A stretch of DNA of 20,282 bases from a virus: positions 1 through 20,282 of the IMG/VR virus record IMGVR_UViG_3300048016_000374, one strand, 5' to 3'. Shown one piece after another: positions 13,032-19,656 of this stretch. Both the position numbers and the translations under genes were made by a program. Numbering within the stretch: the first letter of the stretch is position 1; each line of letters begins with the position of its first letter. The notes under the pieces are model-generated. The model was given only the letters and a program-made list of their open reading frames with translations, was not told where the DNA came from and searched no databases.

Positions 13032-13313
13032 ATGGAAATCAAAGATTTAGATTTACGTCCTTTTAATATACCCAAAAAAGGGAAATTAAAACTATACTCT
13101 AAAATAAGGGAAGAAAAGAGAATTATATTTTGTTGTTCAACTTCAAAAAATTCTTACGGAATATATACGGAATATTTAGTAAAATTTTGGTTTAATCGTT
13201 TGGGAGGTGGACAACATTTTTACAAATTAAGTGATTTAGGGAATTCCTTGTTTTCAAATTTACCTGACTATTTAATAAGTATTCCAGAAGAAAATTTTAA
13301 ACTTTTAATTTAA
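13032..13313 (+). CDS. Small protein after rep, unknown
   Basis: The product has 93 residues from ATG 13032; the in-frame TTG at 12993 inside rep is unlikely. It is basic, with a beta-strand-like aromatic middle (YTEYLVKFWFNRLGGGQHFY). No TM segment or recognised motif is present. It lies between rep and the SSB-like gene, so a replication accessory role is plausible. Codon use is more AT-rich than in its neighbours, with few CG-containing codons, which may mean later acquisition. Confidence 0.65.
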   Translation: MEIKDLDLRPFNIPKKGKLKLYSKIREEKRIIFCCSTSKNSYGIYTEYLVKFWFNRLGGGQHFYKLSDLGNSLFSNLPDYLISIPEENFKLLI

Positions 13314-13343
13314 TAATTAACTAACAATAAAAACAAACAAATC

Positions 13344-13730
13344 ATGCAAAAATTACAATTATCAGGAAAAGTACATTCAGTTTCAGAGGTTAATTTTATC
13401 GGTCAAAACAATACGAAAGTACAGCGTTTACGTTTGGATTGTACAGATAATCCAGAATACCCAAACATCCCAGAATTTCAAGCAATCGGAAAAAATGTAT
13501 CGTTATTAGCTTCTTTAAAAACAGGTGAAACCATACAAATAGGGTTTGTAATTGATGGCAGAGATTACGAAAAGGACGGAAAAAGAGGCGTAATTACAAA
13601 CCTCAATATTCTCGAAATCGGACGTTTGAGAACTGATTTTATCAAAGTTGAGGACGAACCCGAAACCAAAGAAATGCCAGCACCAGCGGCGGCAACAGGA
13701 CCAGCGAAAAATGACGATATTATATTTTAG
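13344..13730 (+). CDS. SSB-like OB-fold protein
   Basis: The product has 128 residues. The N-terminal part (about 1-95) has the alternating strand pattern of a small OB fold (LSGKVHSVSEVNF, KVQRLRLDCTD, ETIQIGFVIDGRDY). An Ala/Pro/Glu linker follows, then the acidic-hydrophobic tip NDDIIF, like the DDIPF tail by which SSBs recruit partners. Size and location directly after rep fit a protein coating displaced single strands in rolling-circle replication. It could alternatively belong to a Bacteroidota DUF with the same tail; I cannot separate these without a search. Confidence 0.7.
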   Translation: MQKLQLSGKVHSVSEVNFIGQNNTKVQRLRLDCTDNPEYPNIPEFQAIGKNVSLLASLKTGETIQIGFVIDGRDYEKDGKRGVITNLNILEIGRLRTDFIKVEDEPETKEMPAPAAATGPAKNDDIIF

Positions 13731-13732
13731 CT

Positions 13733-13852
13733 ATGTATAAAGTACAATTTGATACAGGAACGGAAACCATAGACGAAAAAGATTTTGATAATCTTATGGA
13801 TTACTATCTTTATTGGGGTTTTCCGTTCCCTTATTTTTGGGAAAAAGTTTAA
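13733..13852 (+). CDS. 39-aa acidic aromatic protein
   Basis: This short frame encodes 39 residues: an acidic N-terminal half (FDTGTETIDEKDFDN) and a strikingly aromatic C-terminal half (YYLYWGFPFPYFWEKV). It starts 2 bases after the SSB-like gene and ends 4 bases before the next ATG, so it fits the operon exactly. Function is unknown. Confidence 0.6.
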   Translation: MYKVQFDTGTETIDEKDFDNLMDYYLYWGFPFPYFWEKV

Positions 13853-13856
13853 CATT

Positions 13857-14030
13857 ATGGAAAAATTAATAAAACTTGATTGGTATCATGCTAAGTTAAT
13901 TGAAGGACTTTTAAATGATAAATTATGTGTAATTGAGAATAATAAATTAAAAAATCCTGACGAAATGCACTATCAAATTATTCACAAAAAATTTAAGATA
14001 ATCAATGAATCGACAACTAAGCAGGCTTAA
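13857..14030 (+). CDS. 57-aa protein, unknown
   Basis: I chose ATG 13857 because the longer frame from 13785 would overlap the preceding small gene heavily. The product has 57 residues, is helical, basic and soluble (KLDWYHAKLIEGLLNDKLCV), with no recognised motif. It overlaps the next gene by 26 bases. It is probably a small early protein. Composition is AT-rich, as in the gene at 13032. Confidence 0.55.
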   Translation: MEKLIKLDWYHAKLIEGLLNDKLCVIENNKLKNPDEMHYQIIHKKFKIINESTTKQA

Positions 14031-14337
14031 CAGTAGCGTTCTTTGCTATCAAATGTTACAGCATCCATATTTAAAAGAAATCCAGCTAATAATGCTTAAA
14101 TTATTGGCAGGTGAATACGGTTTTAATTATGATTATTACGAAAAAATGGGAGTTTGGGCTACTAATAAGGAAATCGAAAACGGCAAAGAAGGAAACCCGT
14201 TTACAGCCGTTTACGACCCTAAAAAGGAGGTTTTGAAGTGCAAAGGTTGTTCAAAAAATTTTGATAAAAGAAAAGAAAATCAAAAATTTTGCAACTTGAT
14301 TTGTAAAAATAGATTTCATAATTCAAAAAAAGTTTAA
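14005..14337 (+). CDS. Zinc-ribbon protein
   Basis: The product has 110 residues. The N-terminal two-thirds are helical without a recognised motif. The C-terminus has four Cys (Cys79, Cys82, Cys96, Cys100; CKGCSKNF ... FCNLICKNRFHN) in a C-x2-C ... C-x3-C zinc-ribbon arrangement rich in Lys and Asn, which suggests nucleic-acid binding. It is the last gene of the replication block, just before a two-way terminator. A transcription or replication regulator is likely, for example a late-gene activator, but this is inference. Confidence 0.65.
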   Translation: MNRQLSRLNSSVLCYQMLQHPYLKEIQLIMLKLLAGEYGFNYDYYEKMGVWATNKEIENGKEGNPFTAVYDPKKEVLKCKGCSKNFDKRKENQKFCNLICKNRFHNSKKV

Positions 14338-14340
14338 TCA

Positions 14341-14381
14341 AAAAAAAAGCCTTATCAAACAAAAATTGATAAGGCTTTTTT
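14341..14381. terminator. Bidirectional terminator
   Basis: GCCTTATCAA (14349-14358) pairs perfectly with TTGATAAGGC (14366-14375), with eight A before and six T after. It ends the + strand replication operon and the - strand gene whose stop is at 14394-14396. Confidence 0.9.
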
Positions 14382-14393
14382 ATGTAATACCCT

Positions 14394-14555
14394 CTAAATC
14401 AAAGGTAATCCCCAAAACGTACAATATTCAAAGTAAAACACGTCTTTACGTCCAAATTTCTTGCGTACAGGGTTTAATTTCCTATCCCTTGCGTGTTTCT
14501 TAGATACGCCCAAAGTGATAGCCAGAAACGAAGAATTTACAATAAAATTACCCAT
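14394..14555 (-). CDS. 53-aa DNA-binding protein candidate (winged-HTH/excisionase-like)
   Basis: This short minus-strand gene encodes 53 residues with the look of a single HTH unit: FLAITLGVSKKHARDRKL, then PVRKKFGRKDVFYFEYC as a possible wing or strand. It is strongly basic. It has a consensus promoter 36 bases upstream (14591-14621) and a terminator just beyond its stop, so it forms a complete one-gene transcription unit. It faces away from the assembly operon, whose promoter carries a palindrome at 14697-14725. It is a good candidate for the switch regulator of that operon, or for an excisionase, though it is far from integrase. Confidence 0.65.
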   Translation of the reverse strand: MGNFIVNSSFLAITLGVSKKHARDRKLNPVRKKFGRKDVFYFEYCTFWGLPLI

Positions 14556-14590
14556 GATTACGATGTTTTGTTTTTTGGTAGATTACGATA

Positions 14591-14621
14591 CAAATATAAT
14601 GGTTTACCTATGTTTTAGCAA
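14591..14621 (-). promoter_or_regulatory. Consensus Bacteroidota promoter for the 53-aa gene
   Basis: On the minus strand the order is TTG (14619-14621), 20 bases, then TATATTTG (14591-14598). This matches TTG-N19/21-TAnnTTTG. The predicted transcript starts near 14585, leaving about 30 bases before the ATG. A GTAAAC sequence lies in the spacer. Confidence 0.75.
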
Positions 14622-14696
14622 GACAAAAAACACCTCAAAACGCCACATTATACCGCAATACACCACGTTAAGACTGCATTACGTCAGTTTGTACAA

Positions 14697-14725
14697 AGTT
14701 TACGATTAAGTTTGAACCGTAAACT
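14697..14725 (+). promoter_or_regulatory. Promoter and operator-like palindrome for the assembly operon
   Basis: TAAGTTTG (14707-14714) matches the TAnnTTTG -7 element 22 bases before the ATG at 14736. It is enclosed by a perfect 8-bp inverted repeat, AGTTTACG (14697-14704) and CGTAAACT (14718-14725). A protein bound there would cover the promoter. No -33 TTG at proper spacing is seen, so activation by a factor is possible. Confidence 0.6.
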
Positions 14726-14735
14726 ATAATAACTC

Positions 14736-15539
14736 ATGGCAAAAAAAGTAATTGCAACGGTAAAAACTGATAAACAAATAATTATTGATGGCGTAAACCG
14801 TGAAAAATTAATTCTTGGTTCAGCCAGTGAAGTATGCGAACGTGCTTTATCAGAATATTTTGAGCCACAACGTAAACACGAATTTAGCGTAAACGATGTT
14901 GATGAAATCCGTCTTTCAAAGATTTTAATTAACATAAATACAAATGATTGCGGTACACTTCATTTAATAGCGAATGAAAAAGGTTTAACAATGCCTGACT
15001 TATGCAGTATTATTTTAAGTCGTTTTTGTCGTGGAGAAATCCGTTTTTATGATATCCCAGAATACGCAGTAATTGAGACAATTACGCAGGAAACCCAAAC
15101 CGAAAACAAACCATTTACGACAGAAATCCAAACGGTAAACGAGACTGTAAACCAAGAAACCGAAAGTTTATATGTTGATTCTGATAAGGTAATCATTACG
15201 ATTTCAGAGTTAATGATACCAGCCGTTCAAGATATTTTACGCAAAAACGGTTTTGAGGAATTACGGTATTATACTCCAGAAAAAGAACATCAAGTAAACC
15301 GTGAAATGAATAATTTAATCAATGATGTTAAGGCAGAAAAGCAGAACGAAATCAATCGTTTACAGGCAGAAAACCAAACGTTAAACGAAGCCAGCGGAGA
15401 CATTGAAGGATTGATTGAAGGTACAAAAATCTGTATAAAAGAACTTTCAGAAATAGGAATAAATCCGTTTTCTCGTTTCGATAAAAAGGAGATTTTAAAA
15501 GTTTTCCCTGAGAAATTAAGACCAATTTTTGAAGCATGA
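14736..15539 (+). CDS. Coiled-coil protein, first gene of assembly operon
   Basis: The product has 267 residues. The basic N-terminus (MAKKVIATVKTDKQIII) and the following helix (SEVCERALSEYF) weakly recall a ribbon-helix-helix unit. A Thr/Glu/Gln-rich linker lies near 118-145. A coiled coil covers about 190-225 (EKQNEINRLQAENQTLNE), and a helical C-terminus follows. There is no TM segment. Its stop overlaps the next ATG. It could be a scaffolding or DNA-binding protein acting at packaging, or the operon regulator. No family is recognised. Confidence 0.7.
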   Translation: MAKKVIATVKTDKQIIIDGVNREKLILGSASEVCERALSEYFEPQRKHEFSVNDVDEIRLSKILININTNDCGTLHLIANEKGLTMPDLCSIILSRFCRGEIRFYDIPEYAVIETITQETQTENKPFTTEIQTVNETVNQETESLYVDSDKVIITISELMIPAVQDILRKNGFEELRYYTPEKEHQVNREMNNLINDVKAEKQNEINRLQAENQTLNEASGDIEGLIEGTKICIKELSEIGINPFSRFDKKEILKVFPEKLRPIFEA

Positions 15540-15913
15540 TTTTAGCACTCATTGACGAAAACACAGGCGAAACAATAAAGGTTTACGGCAAAAATACAAC
15601 CTTAGAAATTACTGATTCTTATTTTTCGGAATGCAGTAAACTAATGAGTAAACAGCGTAAAAAATCCGTAATTGACCGTAATAACGAATTACGCTATTTT
15701 GCCAATTTGGACGAAATTATAAAAATGGGGTTTATCCAGCGGTCGGAAATTGAAACGATTATTGAGCGTAAACTTATTGAAATTGAAAACAGAGTTACGT
15801 TAAAATTAAAGTTTGAATATTACGTTTCACGTCCTATCAAAAAGGCATTTATGAAAGGTTTAACGTTTTTTGGTTTTAAAATTATGAAAAATTTACAAAA
15901 TGCAGGAATTTGA
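15536..15913 (+). CDS. Basic protein of unknown function
   Basis: The product has 125 residues, translationally coupled to the previous gene by an ATGA overlap and overlapping the next by 14 bases. The N-terminal half is beta-like (LALIDENTGETIKVYGKNTTLEI). The C-terminal half is basic and hydrophobic (RPIKKAFMKGLTFFGFKIMKNLQ) and may form an amphipathic membrane-associating helix. No recognised motif is present. Position directly before the packaging genes suggests an assembly function. Confidence 0.7.
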   Translation: MILALIDENTGETIKVYGKNTTLEITDSYFSECSKLMSKQRKKSVIDRNNELRYFANLDEIIKMGFIQRSEIETIIERKLIEIENRVTLKLKFEYYVSRPIKKAFMKGLTFFGFKIMKNLQNAGI

Positions 15914-16523
15914 TTATTTAGCGGAGTTTACCGCCACAAATACAGGTTTGTTTGATGTTGAGGACGTTGCACAACCAGCAATAGAACTACTTCCAAACAG
16001 ACCAAACCAAGCACCAGCGGGCGGGGTTTTTGATAGGTTCATTCCTCAAAACGTTAGCCAGCCAAAACCCGAAATTTCAAATAGTGAGATAGAGGAATAC
16101 GCAAAAATTGAAGCGGATTGGATATTATCACAATTTCAAATGTTTGTAGGGTTGGGCAAAGGTGCAATTTCGGGCGTAATCTACAATTCAGACGATAAAC
16201 GATTACTGCAATCGTTAAGCGATAGCGGTCAAGGAAACAGCGAGGAAGCAAGGGAAATTTTAGAACGTTTTGAGATACAAAAAAGCCTTGAAAGTACAGG
16301 AATCAAGGATTACGAGACAAAAAGAAAAATATTTATTTCTGTAATCAAGTTGGATTTATTGAAGAAACAACGTGAAGGGAAACTCGAATTACCTTCAATT
16401 TCTCAATACTTATATAAAATGGTTGCCAGCGAATTAGTACAGATTACGGGCAACAATCCACGTATTTTTTCAACCATTGGCGAACGGTTACTGAATCTCA
16501 TTAAATCAAAATTACCGATATGA
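15900..16523 (+). CDS. Protein upstream of packaging ATPase, unknown
   Basis: The product has 207 residues. A Pro/Gln/Asn-rich N-terminus (about 25-60) is followed by a mainly helical domain (60-207), with a Gly-rich segment FVGLGKGAISGVIY near 82-95. There is no clear TM segment. It overlaps the previous gene by 14 bases, and its stop overlaps the ATPase start by 4 bases, so the two are probably made in fixed ratio and may interact. A packaging-vertex or assembly factor is a reasonable guess; no family is recognised. Confidence 0.7.
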   Translation: MQEFDYLAEFTATNTGLFDVEDVAQPAIELLPNRPNQAPAGGVFDRFIPQNVSQPKPEISNSEIEEYAKIEADWILSQFQMFVGLGKGAISGVIYNSDDKRLLQSLSDSGQGNSEEAREILERFEIQKSLESTGIKDYETKRKIFISVIKLDLLKKQREGKLELPSISQYLYKMVASELVQITGNNPRIFSTIGERLLNLIKSKLPI

Positions 16524-17215
16524 ACCCAAAAGGAAACGTTTGGTGGATTGGAGGGAAACGAGACACAGGTAAATCTTATGAATCCCTACAAATTGCCGAT
16601 TTCTTTCACCAACGAAAAGAAAACCCGAAAAGAGTAATCGTAATTGACCATACCAACAACGAAGATACTTATGGACATATCAAAAAAATCAAGTTATCGG
16701 ACTTAGATTTCAAGTTACCAGAAAAGGGTTATTTTCGGATTTGTCGAGAAGAAAACGAACCTAATTTTGATTTTAAAACCTGTTATCAAAAATTAGCAAA
16801 ATTAGCTAATACGGTAATTGATTTTGACGATGTTACAGGGGTTTTGCGAGGTACAGCACCAGCGGAATTGATGACACTTTGCGGATTAGCGAAAAATCAA
16901 AGGTTAGAATTAATCTTTCAATTTCACACCGTCACGGCTACTGCTCCTCAAATTATTGGAGTGTGCAATATGATTGTAGTCAAACAAACTAATGAGGATT
17001 TACCGCTGAAAGAATCATTCGTAAATAGTAGAATTGTAGGCGTTTTGATGCAGGAAATTAGAACGGAAAATAGAACGTATGACGACCGTAAAAAGTGGGC
17101 AACTCGCATTTTAGACGTTGATTTAGAAAAGATTTTCGTTAAAAATATCAATGGAAAATCTTACATAGATTGTTACAGAACAAAACCGAAAAATTTAGAA
17201 TCATATTTTAAATGA
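16520..17215 (+). CDS. Genome-packaging ATPase (A32/FtsK-HerA type)
   Basis: The product has 231 residues, the compact size of PRD1 P9 / PM2 P9 / A32-like ATPases. Walker A is GKRDTGKS (12-19). Walker B is TVIDFDD (98-104). The HerA-type glutamine after strand 4 is Gln134 in LIFQFHTV. No TM segment is present, unlike the Zot/pI proteins of filamentous phages, and there is no nuclease domain, unlike large terminases. It would drive DNA into preformed membrane-lined capsids. The stop overlaps the next ATG. This is the strongest marker that the element makes a tailless virion. Confidence 0.85.
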   Translation: MNPKGNVWWIGGKRDTGKSYESLQIADFFHQRKENPKRVIVIDHTNNEDTYGHIKKIKLSDLDFKLPEKGYFRICREENEPNFDFKTCYQKLAKLANTVIDFDDVTGVLRGTAPAELMTLCGLAKNQRLELIFQFHTVTATAPQIIGVCNMIVVKQTNEDLPLKESFVNSRIVGVLMQEIRTENRTYDDRKKWATRILDVDLEKIFVKNINGKSYIDCYRTKPKNLESYFK

Positions 17216-17544
17216 TAAAAAAATCAATTAATCCGTTCCCAATAATTTACGCAACAGCCGTTTTTATTGGCTTTATTCTTACTAATATTTTCCTCCGTAA
17301 AAAGTTAGTAAATCAAATTCACAGCCAACAAAAACGCATTGAATTGTTAGAGTTGGAACTTCAAAACGTAGAGGAAAACTTACACGATAAAGTTTTAAGC
17401 GGTTTTTTTATGAATTTGGACGTGAAAGATTTAATGGAAGCCGTTTCAGAAAAACGTGGTTTTGAGTGTGTGGCAATTGGGAAAGAGGTTTTGAAAAATT
17501 TATTAGATGGAGAAAACCCAGAAAATTATGATATACAAGGCTAA
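17212..17544 (+). CDS. TM/coiled-coil protein after the ATPase
   Basis: The product has 110 residues. An N-terminal TM segment at about 8-28 (PFPIIYATAVFIGFILTNIFL) with basic flanks is followed by a coiled coil at about 30-60 (QIHSQQKRIELLELELQNVEENL) and a small C-terminal domain. It is coupled to the ATPase by a 4-base overlap, so it may dock the packaging motor on the virion membrane at the unique vertex, as small membrane proteins do in PRD1. That role is inference. Confidence 0.7.
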   Translation: MIKKSINPFPIIYATAVFIGFILTNIFLRKKLVNQIHSQQKRIELLELELQNVEENLHDKVLSGFFMNLDVKDLMEAVSEKRGFECVAIGKEVLKNLLDGENPENYDIQG

Positions 17545-17548
17545 CACC

Positions 17549-17770
17549 ATGACCGATATTTGTAAATTTTTGGATTTAACCAAAGGTTCAGACAAAAACC
17601 TAAGACCTGATATTCGATATTTAAAAGCATCTTTGGACGTACCAGAACATCAAGAAAATCTTATAAAATTAGGATTCAATCCGAGTAATCCACCGCTACG
17701 AAAACAAATACCATATCCAGCAGTACATTATATCATGGAAACCGTATTTAGGCAGAAATTGACCGAATAA
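17549..17770 (+). CDS. Small soluble protein, unknown
   Basis: I chose ATG 17549, 4 bases after the previous stop and preceded by AAGG; in-frame ATGs at 17507 and 17528 would overlap the previous gene. The product has 73 residues and is Pro- and Lys-rich in the second half (NPSNPPLRKQIPYPAVHYIM). No TM segment or recognised motif is present. It is the last gene before the capsid-block leader. Confidence 0.6.
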   Translation: MTDICKFLDLTKGSDKNLRPDIRYLKASLDVPEHQENLIKLGFNPSNPPLRKQIPYPAVHYIMETVFRQKLTE

Positions 17771-17901
17771 AACCGTATTACACGCAACTACAAACAACAT
17801 AAACAGAACTACGTATATTTAAAACCGTTTAGCTTGAAAATATAGGTAGTTTCGTAAGATTATTATTACAAAACGAAATTACAAAACGAAATATTTTTCT
17901 A
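17771..17901 (+). promoter_or_regulatory. Leader of the capsid block with 13-bp tandem repeat
   Basis: This 131-base gap holds two exact tandem copies of ATTACAAAACGAA (17865-17877, 17878-17890), ending 11 bases before the ATG at 17902. TATATTTA upstream differs from TAnnTTTG by one base. It may be an activator site or a translation-enhancing A-rich leader for a highly expressed gene. Confidence 0.45.
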
Positions 17902-18441
17902 ATGGAAAACGAAATATTATTACCTCCATTTGCTAAAATCGAAGCAAAAACGGAAATTTTACAATACGACATCCAAGCCCCAGAAATCAAGGCAGACAAG
18001 AAAATAAACCCTGATGCAGTTGCAGAGATTTGTTTAATGTCTCAATCATCCGCAAACGTATCTTTAAAAGGTCGTTATGTTACGGACGGAGAGTTTAAAG
18101 GTGTGTCAAGTGATGACGTTTTAAAAGCAACAGCAAAGGTTAAAACCGTTGTTTTAGAACATTGTCAATCGTTCGATAAACGTTATGAGCCAACTGTTAA
18201 GGAAATCCGTGTTGAGGTTTTGGACGGTTTGACGTTTCAAAAGCAAATGAAACAACGCCTAAAAATCGTAACGATTGATAGATTATCAAACAGAGAAGTT
18301 AAGGAAGTTAAGGCAGTTTTAGACGAAGAAACAGGCGAATTTGTGTTTGAGGTAAACCAAAAAATCACGTTTGATATGACGGTTAATTATGCCATTGTTT
18401 CATCAATGAAAATTGGCGTTACCGTGGTTTATTTGGCGTAA
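17902..18441 (+). CDS. Candidate capsid protein, beta-rich
   Basis: The product has 179 residues with no TM segment. From residue 75 on it is almost continuous beta-strand pattern (KTVVLEHCQ, TVKEIRVEVLDGLTF, RLKIVTIDRL, EFVFEVNQKITFDMTVNY, KIGVTVVYLA), as in a single jelly-roll. Size and place two genes after the packaging ATPase agree with the small major capsid proteins of sphaerolipovirus-type phages. It has its own leader with tandem repeats, and the block ends in a strong terminator, which suggests high expression. The capsid role is inferred; no sequence family is recognised. Confidence 0.6.
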   Translation: MENEILLPPFAKIEAKTEILQYDIQAPEIKADKKINPDAVAEICLMSQSSANVSLKGRYVTDGEFKGVSSDDVLKATAKVKTVVLEHCQSFDKRYEPTVKEIRVEVLDGLTFQKQMKQRLKIVTIDRLSNREVKEVKAVLDEETGEFVFEVNQKITFDMTVNYAIVSSMKIGVTVVYLA

Positions 18442-18479
18442 AAATTACGTTACATTCATAATATTCTAAAATCAATAAA

Positions 18480-18983
18480 ATGAAAATATTTTCACAACCA
18501 TTTCTTCAAGGAACAAAAATTGCAAAATTTACTAATGAATATCAAGATTATGGATTTTTCTTGTTTTTTGTAAAAGGTGTTTTTTGTGTTGTTTATTCAA
18601 GTAGCACCTCTTTTGTCGATGGTAAAATTTCTTTTTTTTTAACAGGAGGAAAAGAACTATTATTAGATTATTTAAGCAGGGCAAACGATAATTCTGGAAA
18701 AATGATTCTCATTAATGGTTTCACTTTGACAGACTTAGACAAGGTATCCTCAAATGTTGTTGTTAATGGTACTTTGGGGGTGCCAAATGAAACAAATATA
18801 GCAAGAGACGTATTGCAATATTTTGGCAGTATTCCTACTGGTTATATCGAGCCACAAGAAACCGATTCAATAGAATTGCAAGCTCACGCAATTAAAGCAA
18901 CAAAGTACGGTGTTGAAATGAGTAATTTACTTACTCAAAACGGTATTTCTCACGTTTCTTTTCAGAATTTTTCAGCTATTTAA
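18480..18983 (+). CDS. Beta-rich protein, second capsid or spike candidate
   Basis: The product has 167 residues. The N-terminal part is strand-rich and aromatic (YGFFLFFVKGVFCVVYSS, GKISFFLTGG), followed by a mixed C-terminal region. There is no signal peptide and the hydrophobic stretches are too short and polar for sure TM segments. It is placed between the capsid candidate and another abundant-protein candidate. Codon use is more AT-rich than in its neighbours. It could be a second capsid protein or a vertex protein; no family is recognised. Confidence 0.6.
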   Translation: MKIFSQPFLQGTKIAKFTNEYQDYGFFLFFVKGVFCVVYSSSTSFVDGKISFFLTGGKELLLDYLSRANDNSGKMILINGFTLTDLDKVSSNVVVNGTLGVPNETNIARDVLQYFGSIPTGYIEPQETDSIELQAHAIKATKYGVEMSNLLTQNGISHVSFQNFSAI

Positions 18984-18996
18984 GTAAGCTATCTAA

Positions 18997-19012
18997 GTAA
19001 AGGAAACTTTAC
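18997..19012. other. Intergenic hairpin with GAAA loop
   Basis: GTAAAG (18997-19002), loop GAAA, CTTTAC (19007-19012) lies in the 70-base gap between two genes of the capsid block. There is no T run, so it is more likely an mRNA-stability or processing element than a terminator. Confidence 0.4.
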
Positions 19013-19053
19013 AAAATAATAAAATTTCACTCTAAATCAAGTAAATTAAGGAA

Positions 19054-19584
19054 ATGAATAAATTAACAAACTTACACGCTTCAGGCGTAATTAAGCAAGG
19101 GGAAAAGGTTTTTGATATTGATTGTACAGTAGGAACAGTTTCAGTTTGGAGTTTAGCACTTTGTAAAATTAACGGTTTGTTAGTTGCTTTTGCAAAACAT
19201 TCAAGCGGTTTAACGTATTCTCCTGCAGATTTGAATTTGCACGCAAATTTTGTACGTGATAACGCAGATGCGCCAGCGGTTTTAGCTGCATTAGAAGCAA
19301 TCAAGCCTTATTGTTTAACGCCAACAGCGGCGGCAGGTTTAGTTTATGTAACGGATGCAACAGAAACAGGCTTATATTTCGACGGTGTGAATAAAATTAC
19401 AACGGCTCCAGTTACGCCACAAACAACTGCTGACATTTTGAAACAAGCGTTAGGCGGTTCAGGAAATGGAACGGACACAACGCCAGCGGGGGACTTGCCG
19501 AAATGGTACACAAAACCGTTAAACATCGTTTTAATGGTTGCGGGTGCAATCGGAATTGGCTTGTTAATCAAGAAATTTGCTTAG
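19054..19584 (+). CDS. Abundant virion membrane protein candidate
   Basis: The product has 176 residues. A beta-rich, Ala-rich soluble domain (about 1-125) is followed by a Thr/Gly linker (GGSGNGTDTTPAG, about 134-146) and a C-terminal TM segment at about 155-173 (LNIVLMVAGAIGIGLLI) with tail KKFA. A strong terminator follows 22 bases after the stop, as expected for the last gene of a highly expressed set. It is probably a capsid-to-membrane linking protein. No family is recognised. Confidence 0.7.
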   Translation: MNKLTNLHASGVIKQGEKVFDIDCTVGTVSVWSLALCKINGLLVAFAKHSSGLTYSPADLNLHANFVRDNADAPAVLAALEAIKPYCLTPTAAAGLVYVTDATETGLYFDGVNKITTAPVTPQTTADILKQALGGSGNGTDTTPAGDLPKWYTKPLNIVLMVAGAIGIGLLIKKFA

Positions 19585-19591
19585 TAGAAAT

Positions 19592-19648
19592 ACCTCTAAA
19601 TTTATAAAAACGCTTGTTTGCTAAGGTAGGCAAGCGTTTTTTTTAACT
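19592..19648 (+). terminator. Terminator after the capsid block
   Basis: AAAAACGCTTG (19606-19616) pairs with CAAGCGTTTTT (19631-19641), and the T run continues to 19644. ACCTCTAAAT precedes it at 19592-19601, as at the terminator near 5304. The next ATG (19657) is only 12 bases beyond the T run. Confidence 0.85.
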
Positions 19649-19656
19649 TCAAAAAT

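Noticed and set aside
14461-14709. Plus-strand reading frame of 82 codons between the replication and assembly blocks
   Set aside because: It starts at TTG, has no sensible leader and overlaps the minus-strand 53-aa gene, which has a consensus promoter, a terminator and an HTH-like product.
14684-14935. Minus-strand frame overlapping the promoter and start of the assembly operon
   Set aside because: It is the shadow of the 14736 gene and covers the palindromic promoter.
16520-17215. ATPase as a Zot/pI protein of a filamentous phage
   Set aside because: There is no TM segment. The genome is large, carries muralytic enzymes and has no obvious tiny major coat protein gene at the usual place.
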